From contig NZ_CP085953.1 of the NCBI RefSeq assembly GCF_020735385.1, positions 1,612,001-1,676,000 on the forward strand: a DNA stretch of 64,000 nt, given 5' to 3'. A model generated the notes under the pieces. The model searched no databases. It was given only the letters and a program-made list of their open reading frames with translations, and was not told the origin of the DNA. Shown here in pieces: positions 57,089 to 64,000 of the stretch. Within the stretch, counting starts at the first letter, position 1, and each line of letters starts with the position of its first letter. This stretch comes from Granulicatella elegans (GTDB lineage: Bacteria; Bacillota; Bacilli; Lactobacillales; Aerococcaceae). The position numbers were made by a program, and so were the translations under genes.

Positions 57089-58128
57089 TCATCTTCATGA
57101 ATAAACATTTGTAAAACAGAATTTCTTATATAAGAAACTTCTTTTAAATCATAATCATATAGTTGATGGAGTACTTTTAATATCGTTTGATCTTTAATCG
57201 ATAAACTTATCTCCCTCGACTCCTTATCAAACAAATAATAAACAATTCTTTCTAAACTAGAACAAAATTCCTCCATAGTTGGAACAGTATTTAACGGATA
57301 AGATTGTATAAATCGATGATAAAGAAATTCCAGTTCTGGCAAAGATTCTATTCTCTCTCCTATAATTGTTATCTCTTCCACTACTTCCCTTTCAAAAATG
57401 ATTGGTTCATGGTATCCAATAAAATTAATGACGGATAGATTGTCATGATGGTCTGTTAAATTTAATAATCTTGTCTTAATGATTTTCAATTCTTTTCTAG
57501 AAATAGAATTTCCTAAATTCCGTAGTACTAATAAATAATGATCCGTACTATCTGTTAAGATTTTTTCTAAAATACTAATCAATAGATTTAACTTACATGA
57601 ATTGTTCAATAAATCCACTGAAATATTTTTATTCATCTGATGAAATTTTGATTGTAAATGAGCCTTGATAATAGTTTCTTTTATAAATTCTATGGCATCC
57701 GTTTCGTATTCTATAGAATCTTCTTCAATTTGGATTGCAACATTAATATTACAAATCATTTCATGTAAAATATCATTCATTTTTTCAATTTGAATTGCTA
57801 AATCCACTTGATTCATAATTTGACAAATATAATTAAATGCTAGAGTTCCCTTTTTAAGACTTAATTGTTCAGCAATATCAGACATTGTTTCAATACTAAC
57901 TACTCTATATTTTTTGCGGCTTACAATATGATTGTCGATTACAATAGTTGGTTCATTAAAATCAAATATCGCTAAATCATCTTCCGAATATTTCTTCCCA
58001 TCAAAATACCAATTAATTAATTGAAAAATATAAAATTTTAATTCTTGATTTCCACCGACAATTTGAGCAAAATGATTCAATTCAAATTCAACAAATTCTC
58101 GAGACGGATGTGTCACTTTCATTTTCAT
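57085..58128 (-). CDS. csn2: CRISPR adaptation protein Csn2, long (St-type)
   Basis: This 347-residue protein starts KMKVTHPSREFVEFELNHF. Its length matches the long Csn2 subfamily of S. thermophilus CRISPR1 (about 350 residues) rather than the 220-residue type. Csn2 forms a tetrameric ring around free DNA ends and is needed for spacer capture in type II-A. The ATG overlaps the cas2 stop by 4 bp. The frame is intact with no lesions. The stop lies inside the leader promoter. Confidence 0.93.
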   Translation of the reverse strand: MKMKVTHPSREFVEFELNHFAQIVGGNQELKFYIFQLINWYFDGKKYSEDDLAIFDFNEPTIVIDNHIVSRKKYRVVSIETMSDIAEQLSLKKGTLAFNYICQIMNQVDLAIQIEKMNDILHEMICNINVAIQIEEDSIEYETDAIEFIKETIIKAHLQSKFHQMNKNISVDLLNNSCKLNLLISILEKILTDSTDHYLLVLRNLGNSISRKELKIIKTRLLNLTDHHDNLSVINFIGYHEPIIFEREVVEEITIIGERIESLPELEFLYHRFIQSYPLNTVPTMEEFCSSLERIVYYLFDKESREISLSIKDQTILKVLHQLYDYDLKEVSYIRNSVLQMFIHEDD

Positions 58129-58448
58129 ATAATCACCAATTTCTTATTCCCAACAATTGTTTCTTGTCTTGTTTGATGACCAATTAATAAAACCATATCT
58201 TCATATTGTTTTTCAGTTACTGCTAAGAGGCGAATATTCCCATCTTCAATTGGACATTTTTGTAATTTTTTATAAAATTTTGAAGCAAAACTTCGATTAG
58301 GACACGTACGAACATAAACAGAAAATTGTAACATTTCAAATCCATTTTCGATTAAAGTTTTTCGAAATAATCGATATAATCTTTTTTCTTTTAGTGTTTC
58401 CATTGGTAAATCAAAAAAGCAAAATAATCTCACTGCATCATACCTCAT
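58125..58448 (-). CDS. cas2: CRISPR-associated endoribonuclease Cas2
   Basis: This 107-residue protein has the ferredoxin-like fold start RLFCFFDLPMETLKEKRLYRLF and the QFSVYVRTCPN strand. The catalytic-type Asp lies in the first strand. It bridges two Cas1 dimers in the spacer integrase. It overlaps cas1 by 11 bp and csn2 by 4 bp, so the three are translated as a unit. It is intact. Confidence 0.95.
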   Translation of the reverse strand: MRYDAVRLFCFFDLPMETLKEKRLYRLFRKTLIENGFEMLQFSVYVRTCPNRSFASKFYKKLQKCPIEDGNIRLLAVTEKQYEDMVLLIGHQTRQETIVGNKKLVII

Positions 58449-59361
58449 CTATTTTCTCCCATTCTAAACTAGAAACAATTGGATAATTCATTCTTTTAAT
58501 CATTTTTGTATCCATATTTTTCATAAATGCTTGAACAAATTTATCCATTGCTCCAACAACTGTACAATATTCTTTTCCAAACTTTACTTTTGCATTCATT
58601 AAATTAATTAATGACAATCGATGTGAAAACTTCAAATAATCTTCATCTTGCAGGTTTTCATAGACCCATCTATCCACTAATTGACGAAAAGGTTCCATTA
58701 AATCATCTGCTAAATTAAATTGATTATATTCATTTCTATGAAAAATCCCCATAATTGGATTCAAACCATATCCCATAATTAACCTTGCCATTTGTGCCCG
58801 AATAATTGTATAACCATAATTTAATCCAGCATTAATGACATCTGTTTCCGTTTGTGTTTGTCGAGTAAATTTCATACCAAATAACTCATTAAAATAAACT
58901 TTTGCTGCATGTCCTTCTCGATTCGTTTTGTCTCCTATTTCAATTTCATCCATGTAGCTTGAAATTAATCGAATAGTATCTTCCGATTTTTCTGTAATAA
59001 TTAACAAATCTAATTGATTCGCTAATTTCATTTCGATAACCATTTGCCACAACTTACTTTTACGGTAATCACTCCAGCTCAATTGTTTCATTTGTTTCTT
59101 ATAAGATTTAAAATGCCCATTATAAGCAGTATAAATCCCTGTTGGAATATGATTTTGATCACATACTACTAAGGCAATGTTATATTTACTTAATGCACTT
59201 AATAATCTTAAAGTCACAATAGTATCTCCACCTTCTGCAACTATCATAGAAATATCGCTTAACGGAATGGTTATATTTGTACCCTGTTTCTTTACAAGTA
59301 AGTTATCTAACTTCAACCGTATTTGTTCACTATCAGAAATATGCACAGCTCTCCACGTCAT
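58438..59361 (-). CDS. cas1: CRISPR integrase Cas1 (type II-A)
   Basis: This encodes 307 residues from the ATG at 59361. AAAGGAGTGAGG lies just upstream, and the protein then begins TWRAVHISDSEQ like the S. thermophilus CRISPR1 Cas1. The longer frame to 59424 would run through the tracrRNA terminator. Metal ligands fall in NREGHAAKVYF (Glu), GIFHRNEYNQF (His) and DDLMEPFRQLVD (Asp/Glu). It integrates new spacers at the leader end. The start codon lies about 23 bp after the tracrRNA terminator. Confidence 0.95.
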   Translation of the reverse strand: MTWRAVHISDSEQIRLKLDNLLVKKQGTNITIPLSDISMIVAEGGDTIVTLRLLSALSKYNIALVVCDQNHIPTGIYTAYNGHFKSYKKQMKQLSWSDYRKSKLWQMVIEMKLANQLDLLIITEKSEDTIRLISSYMDEIEIGDKTNREGHAAKVYFNELFGMKFTRQTQTETDVINAGLNYGYTIIRAQMARLIMGYGLNPIMGIFHRNEYNQFNLADDLMEPFRQLVDRWVYENLQDEDYLKFSHRLSLINLMNAKVKFGKEYCTVVGAMDKFVQAFMKNMDTKMIKRMNYPIVSSLEWEKIDEV

Positions 59362-59383
59362 GTCCCTCACTCCTTTATATACG

Positions 59384-59483
59384 AAAAGACCCCAGTCAAA
59401 AGACTGGGGTCTCGATTTCGGCATGAAGCCTTATTTTTGTAGCTTCAGCAAGATTTAAGTAACTATGTAAGGCGTCCCTTACA
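59384..59483 (-). ncRNA. tracrRNA
   Basis: Transcribed on the minus strand, it opens with a small hairpin (GTAAGG/CCTTAC). The anti-repeat follows at about 59431-59467: TAGTTACTTAAATCTTG and, after a bulge, TACAAAAAT pair with the crRNA repeat. Next is the nexus TAAGGCTTCATGCCGAAATC, as in St1 tracrRNA. The terminator stem GACCCCAGTC/GACTGGGGTC ends in TTTTCG (59384-59412). Pairing is good, so crRNA maturation should still be possible even though Cas9 is split. The location between cas9 and cas1 matches CRISPR1 loci. Confidence 0.93.
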
Positions 59484-59489
59484 ATTGTT

Positions 59490-59518
59490 ATTCTACACCT
59501 TGCTTCATAAAATTGCAA
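59490..59518 (-). promoter_or_regulatory. tracrRNA promoter
   Basis: Minus-strand TTGCAA (59513-59518) and TAGAAT (59490-59495) are 17 bp apart. The start would fall near 59483, directly before the first tracrRNA hairpin and 50 bp after the cas9 stop. Confidence 0.7.
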
Positions 59519-59532
59519 CCCCTTACTTTGCA

Positions 59533-61616
59533 TTAAAATGTCAATTTAGGTTCGTCGCCTTCTTTTTTGATGATGAATCTATTTCCTAGAACATCTGTTT
59601 CGATTTTGTAAATAGAGGTATTTGAAATTCCAATATTTTTAATAAATCTACCAGTAGATGCAACTGCTCCAAATTTTACAGTTATTTCTTTAGAATCAAA
59701 TGTCTTTTTATCAAATGGTTTAAATTCTACATAATTTAAATCCGATCCCGTTCTAGAATTGAATCTAAAGTATTGTTGTTCCCCTGTTTCAGTATCTTTC
59801 ACCAATATCACATTGTTTTTATATAATGAGAATTTAAATTCTGATTTTGAAGAAATTCCTTCTCTTTCTTTTATCTCTAAATATTTCTCCCATGTAATTC
59901 CATAGTCTCCACCTTTTTGATAACACAAATCAGAATATTTCAATCCCATGATTTCATATTTTAATGTTTCAGGATTAAAATAAACATCTCCTCTCCAAGG
60001 TTTTAGTGATTGTAAAATAACTTTTCTTGTACTATTTTCTGGAGTAATATCGATATACTTTCCAACTGCCTTATCTAAGTATTTTAATACTCGAATAATT
60101 GGTCCATTTCCTTTTTTACTATACTTTCTTACATAGCCATGTTCATCGTAATATTTCTTAAATGGGCTTACTTTTACTTCTTTTCCACTATCGTTCATTT
60201 CTTTATTAGGATAAGTTTCCAAAATCACTTCAATAATTTCTTTAAATGTACGTGGATCATGTTGAGCCATTAAAAATTTATTTGGATCTTTTTCATAAAT
60301 TTTAAGAAAATCCTCGTACCCTTCAATAGTATAAATATCTCTTGTTTTTGAAACCGTCATTTCTTTATCATCTTGTTTTCTAGTAGAGTAAATTGTCGCA
60401 TTCGAAACAGCTCGATTTACCTTAGAATCTTGTTGATAAGAAAATAGAATTGACTCTTCTAATTCTTTTGATTGTAAGGTTTTCTTGAAGTCAACATATG
60501 GTGTTTGATACACTAATTCTTTATATTCACTATCTGGAATAATTTCTCCAGTTTCTACATCTAAAAGTTCTGTTTCATTATAACGAATGAAAACATTATT
60601 CGATTTTTTCCACAAACGTAATTGACTTGAAGCTGCTATAATTAATGCATCTACAGCATGATGATGATAAGTATCCCTTGTTTTATCAATCTTCCAATTT
60701 CTTCTTAATTGAGCTGTAAACTGTCCTCTTACAACTGTAACTTTTGTACCACTATTTTGTTGTTTAAAGAAATCTTGTAATGCATTCAAAACAACCCTAG
60801 ACGCATAACGAGTATCCACTAAATTACGAGCAATAAATTTTGAACGAACTTCATACTTATTAATGTCTTCTTCGAATAATAGATACTCTTTCTTTTTATT
60901 ACTAAAATTTTTATTTCCTACTACATATTTTTTAAAATCTGTCCAATTCCATGAATTAGTCAATGTTGGAATTGCTTGATAAGGTGTTCTTTGTCCTTTA
61001 TCTTGATTTGCTGTACTTTCCACTAAGACTTTATTTTCTAAACCATCATCAAATGTTAAAGATAATGGTAATATATGATCAATTTCATACTGTCCCTCAT
61101 TATGGATTAATTTTGAAATTGGAATCATTCGTCCTGAATACGCACAACGTTTTTCTTGTTGGTACCATAATCTAATTTTCAAAGCTAAATCTTTATGTCC
61201 ATGGAAGACAGTAGCAGGTAATTCTTTAGATTGATTATATTCCAAAGCAGCTGCTGTCATTGCTGCACTTTTATCATTTAAATTTTTCTTTTGACGATTT
61301 TGAATTTGTTTTCTTTCTTCCTCTTCATTTTTCTCTCTTGCCATTTCAACCACAACAGTATCAGGCATTCCATATTTATGCAAAATATAATTTACAGCTT
61401 TAACAGTTTGTCTAACTGCTTTTCCAGCTACCGGATTATAAATTTCATCAGTAATAGCTTTTCCATCAATATATACAGTTTTAGGAGAATCTTTTCTAAC
61501 TTTTTGTTTTCCTAATCGTGTTAATATAGTCATTTGTTCTTCTGAAGTTGCATATAATTCAGGAATTAATTCATTCAATAATTTTAATGAAAAACTATGC
61601 CACCCTTGATTAAATA
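59533..61616 (-). pseudogene. cas9: cas9, C-terminal part (RuvC-II, HNH, RuvC-III, PAM domain)
   Basis: This continues cas9 after the IS. The homology begins FNQGWHSFSLKLLNELIPEL, and the first ATG is at 61578, giving 681 residues. It holds RuvC-II (VVVEMAREKNEE), HNH (YEIDHILPLSLTFDDGLENK), RuvC-III (HHHAVDALIIAAS) and the PAM-interacting domain, ending GDEPKLTF. All catalytic residues (HNH His, RuvC Glu, His and Asp) are present and there are no other lesions. It closely resembles St1Cas9. If translated from 61578 it would lack RuvC-I, the bridge helix and REC, so it should not cut DNA by itself. Confidence 0.93.
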
Positions 61617-61777
61617 TGAAGTGACCCCAAAAAGTTAGACTTTTTTGAGACGACTTAAGTCGTCTCTTTTTGATTAATAAAACAAAATGTATGAATAACC
61701 CCCTAGGGGGTTCGCGCCAAAATTTTTGGCGCGTTTTTTCTTGGAAATATTATTAAACTTTCAATTAGATTTACTAG

Positions 61778-62611
61778 TTAAGCAATACGAGCAGAGTTTG
61801 AATGAGTTATTCTGTAATTTACAGGACTTAGTCCATCCAGTTTAATTTTTATACGTTTGTTGTTGTAATAATCAATATAATCGATAATAGCTTTCTCTAA
61901 TTCCTCAAGAGACTTAAATTCTTTTTCAAATCCATAAAACATTTCTGATTTCAAAATACCAAAGAAAGATTCCATCATACCATTATCTGCACTGTTCCCC
62001 TTACGTGACATAGACGGCTTTATATCTTTACTTTCTAAAAATCGATGATAAGAATCATGCTGGTATTGCCAACCTTGGTCACTGTGGAGAATAGTATTTT
62101 TGTATTTTTCATCTGTAAATGCCTCGTTTAACATTGCCTTTAGTTGATGTAAGTTAGGTGAACGAGAAAGATTGAACGCAATAATTTCACTGTTAAATCC
62201 ATCTAAGACTGGTGATAAATATAGTTTCTGTTCACTACTTGGAATGGCAAACTCCGTTACATCTGTGTAACATTTTTCCATTGGTTTAGATCCTTCAAAA
62301 TCACGTTGAATCAGATTATCTGATTTCTTTCCAACATCTCCTTGGTATGAATAATATTTGCGTTTACGACGAATACGGGCAATTAAACCAAGTGCTTTCA
62401 TTAAGCGTTGTACCTTCTTATGATTCACTTTAAAGCCACGATTTCTTAATTCTAAATGAATTCTACGGTAACCATAGTTTTCCTTATGTTCTGTAAAAAT
62501 ATCTTGTATTTCATCTTTAAGCTGTTGATCCTTATCCGGTTGGTTCATTTGTTTTAAATGGTAATAGTACGTTGAACGAGCTAAATTAATTACTTTAAGA
62601 AGAATATCCAA
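61778..62611 (-). CDS. IS150-type transposase OrfB (catalytic part)
   Basis: The frame from 62611 gives 277 residues, but homology continues upstream ([18 protein letters not shown]), so it is normally made by -1 frameshifting from orfA in the A-rich stretch near 62640-62665. It has the HTH_21 helical segment, then the rve DDE core: Asp in CYTDVTEF, Asp in HSDQGWQYQ and Glu in DNGMMESFFGILKSEM. All three are intact, so the element may still move. The end is SPVNYRI-like, as usual. Confidence 0.93.
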   Translation of the reverse strand: MDILLKVINLARSTYYYHLKQMNQPDKDQQLKDEIQDIFTEHKENYGYRRIHLELRNRGFKVNHKKVQRLMKALGLIARIRRKRKYYSYQGDVGKKSDNLIQRDFEGSKPMEKCYTDVTEFAIPSSEQKLYLSPVLDGFNSEIIAFNLSRSPNLHQLKAMLNEAFTDEKYKNTILHSDQGWQYQHDSYHRFLESKDIKPSMSRKGNSADNGMMESFFGILKSEMFYGFEKEFKSLEELEKAIIDYIDYYNNKRIKIKLDGLSPVNYRITHSNSARIA

Positions 62612-62625
62612 TGGAAATTCATTGA

Positions 62626-63141
62626 TTAATTCTTGAACAATTTCAGTTTTTCTTCTTTCTCTTTTTCCTCCTTCAATCGTAGTTCCCTCAACTTTTTTAG
62701 AACAGCAATTTCCGCCTTTAAGTATAGATTTTCTAATTCAAGATGTTCTAATTCTGTCATTTCTTCTAATTTTTTCTTTGGCTTACGTCCCATTGAATTT
62801 GGTCTCCCTCTTGTTTTCTCAACAATAGTATACCCATTTTTCTTATATTGTGCTAGCCAATTTGAAAGTAGGGAACGATTAGGAAGTGCATAATCAATAG
62901 CCACACTTGTTTGTGAACGACCTTCTAAAAGAACTTTATTCATTATTTCCTGCTTTAGTTTTGGTGAATAGTAACGATTTTTTTCTTTTTTAACAATTTC
63001 TATTCCATATTGATCAATCAATCGAACTAAGTATTTAATATTAGAATCGGCAATATCGTATTTCTTTGAAAGATTCTTTAAACTTTCACCTTGTTTTCTT
63101 AGTTGATAAATTTCTATTTTATCTTCATAAGTTAATTTCAT
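62626..63141 (-). CDS. IS150-type OrfA (DNA-binding part of transposase)
   Basis: This encodes 171 residues from the ATG at 63141; a TTG at 63156 lies inside the terminal repeat. Two helix-turn-helix units ([20 protein letters not shown], and the later [19 protein letters not shown] part) are followed by a basic linker and a C-terminal leucine-zipper-like coiled coil ([21 protein letters not shown]). The ATG overlaps the stop of the truncated cas9 frame (TAATG), so it may be coupled to cas9 translation. It ends in the A-rich frameshift region. Confidence 0.9.
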   Translation of the reverse strand: MKLTYEDKIEIYQLRKQGESLKNLSKKYDIADSNIKYLVRLIDQYGIEIVKKEKNRYYSPKLKQEIMNKVLLEGRSQTSVAIDYALPNRSLLSNWLAQYKKNGYTIVEKTRGRPNSMGRKPKKKLEEMTELEHLELENLYLKAEIAVLKKLRELRLKEEKEKEEKLKLFKN

Positions 63142-63196
63142 TAAAAAACACCCCAAAAGTTAGATTTTTCATGTCTAACTTTTGGGGTGCAGTACA

Positions 63197-64000
63197 ATAC
63201 TGAGGAGTTTTTCTTTCTAAATAAAATCAATTCATCCGTTTGTTCTTGAGAAAACACTTCAGGCAAGTAATGTTGTAGAGCTTCTTGAATTCCTTCCTTA
63301 TCTGTGTTCAATGTTAAGATTCTTCCAAGAATATCTAATTGTTCTCTAGTTAGAGAATCCATAATAATGGTTTCTAATTGACACATTTTTCGATAAATTT
63401 CAAATGTGTGCATCTCTGGTTTATTATTTTTATCGATTCGGAATCCTCTAATTTCATCTACTTTACAATCAATCATTTTAGCAATTTTAGTTAAGATCTT
63501 ACTTGCACCAACTGCTGTAGAATTTTTTACAAATTCAATGATTTCTTCTTTTTGCTCTGTACTTAATTTTTTTGTTTCAGTTGGTACTGTTAAATTATTT
63601 AAATCATTCAATAAATTAAATTCTTGTGCACTATGCGAAGCTTTTGCTGCTCGATATTCTTCTGGATAAAACGTACATTTCCCTATTAAAATACTAAAAA
63701 TATTATCTAATGTTTCACCATTTGTTCTAAAGCGACCGTAATCCGTTCTAGATTTTTCATTACCTGGACCTTCATAGTATTTACGTTTTCTAGTTAAAAT
63801 TTCTAAATAGTCTTCTATAAATTCGTCAGTAATTTCAGAATAGTAATGTTGTTGATTTTTTAAGATTCTCTCTGCTTCTTTTTTGTATTCTGAAGTTGAA
63901 AACACATTTATGATTCTTCTCTCATTACCTTCTTCGTCCTTAACGGAGAAATCTCCACGAAGTTGACCATATCGTTCTAAACGTTCTAATTGAATTTCTC
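63197..64000 (-). pseudogene. cas9: cas9, N-terminal part (REC lobe), interrupted and cut by the window end
   Basis: The frame enters from beyond base 64000 (EIQLERLERYGQLRGDF) and is colinear with the REC lobe of St1Cas9, with GKCTFYPEEYRAAKAS, LTVPTETKKLS and LTLNTDKEGIQEAL. It meets the IS after FRKKNSSV and reads 18 foreign residues to a TAA at 63141-63143. RuvC-I and the bridge helix should lie outside the window. By comparison with St1Cas9 the break is at roughly residue 430 of about 1,120, after the REC lobe. No other lesion is seen. Confidence 0.92.

Larger units (their letters stand above)
61617..63196 (-). mobile_element. IS3-family (IS150-type) insertion sequence inside cas9
   Basis: The element is 1,580 bp with imperfect terminal inverted repeats sharing ACCCCAAAA and GTTAGAC and ending TG...CA. 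It is flanked by the 3-bp target duplication ATA (61614-61616 and 63197-63199); removing one copy plus the IS restores the cas9 frame (SVFNQGW). Near its transposase-distal end are palindromes at 61647-61666 and 61697-61712 and a hairpin with T6 on the plus strand (61713-61740), which could stop antisense transcription. It carries orfA and orfB on the minus strand, in the direction of cas9. Confidence 0.93.

Noticed and set aside
59362-59424. A 21-residue N-terminal extension of Cas1
   Set aside because: It would be translated through the tracrRNA terminator; the internal ATG at 59361 has a strong ribosome site and matches known Cas1 starts.

Overview
The window is AT-rich Firmicutes DNA, most likely from the Lactobacillales. 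The evidence is the block Asp23-nusB-folD-xseAB-ispA-tlyA-recN, a DUF1831 gene, a YSIRK-type signal peptide, LPXTG proteins, and a type II-A CRISPR locus whose Cas9, Cas1, repeat and tracrRNA closely resemble Streptococcus thermophilus CRISPR1. A Carnobacteriaceae/Aerococcaceae-like genus such as Granulicatella would fit, but the genus is a guess. Nearly everything reads on the minus strand.

1-19.75 kb is an accessory region full of broken genes. It begins with three small immunity-like genes and an AAA_14/DUF4143 ATPase bracketed by copies of a 28-bp repeat. A deleted serine recombinase follows. Next are two large sortase-anchored surface proteins, each broken by one lesion: an in-frame TGA in the first and a poly-A frameshift in the second. 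Around them lie relics of phage genes (terminase small subunit, SAM synthetase), an IS30-like transposase, an ISL3 end and a SMI1/KNR4 gene. An ABC exporter (ATPase plus FtsX-like permease) and an XRE regulator complete the region. A 26-bp sequence occurs as a close inverted pair at 3451-3506 and again at 19721-19746, 17 bp from a decayed SNF2 helicase gene where core DNA starts.

20.9-55.3 kb is mostly housekeeping: smc-rnc, hflX-miaA-gdpD, recN-tlyA-ispA-xseB-xseA-folD-nusB-asp23, an M24 peptidase, a nucleoside deoxyribosyltransferase, an ABC-F protein, a Na/Pi symporter, a DUF1858-DUF438 pair, CPBP protease, MATE, HAD, an ACT regulator, recD2, mnmA, a cysteine desulfurase and rarA. Between rnc and hflX (25.2-27.9 kb) a second small accessory island holds hairpin repeats, ISL3 relics, a truncated K+ channel and a relBE pair.

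55.4-64 kb is the CRISPR-Cas locus: 24 repeats with 23 spacers of 30 bp, a leader ending in the type II-A anchor ATTTGAG, csn2, cas2, cas1, a tracrRNA with its own promoter and terminator, and cas9. cas9 is split by a 1,580-bp IS3-family (IS150-type) insertion with a perfect 3-bp target duplication (ATA at 61614-61616 and 63197-63199). The array and adaptation genes look intact, so the effector appears to have been lost recently and reversibly. The cas9 5' end lies beyond the window.
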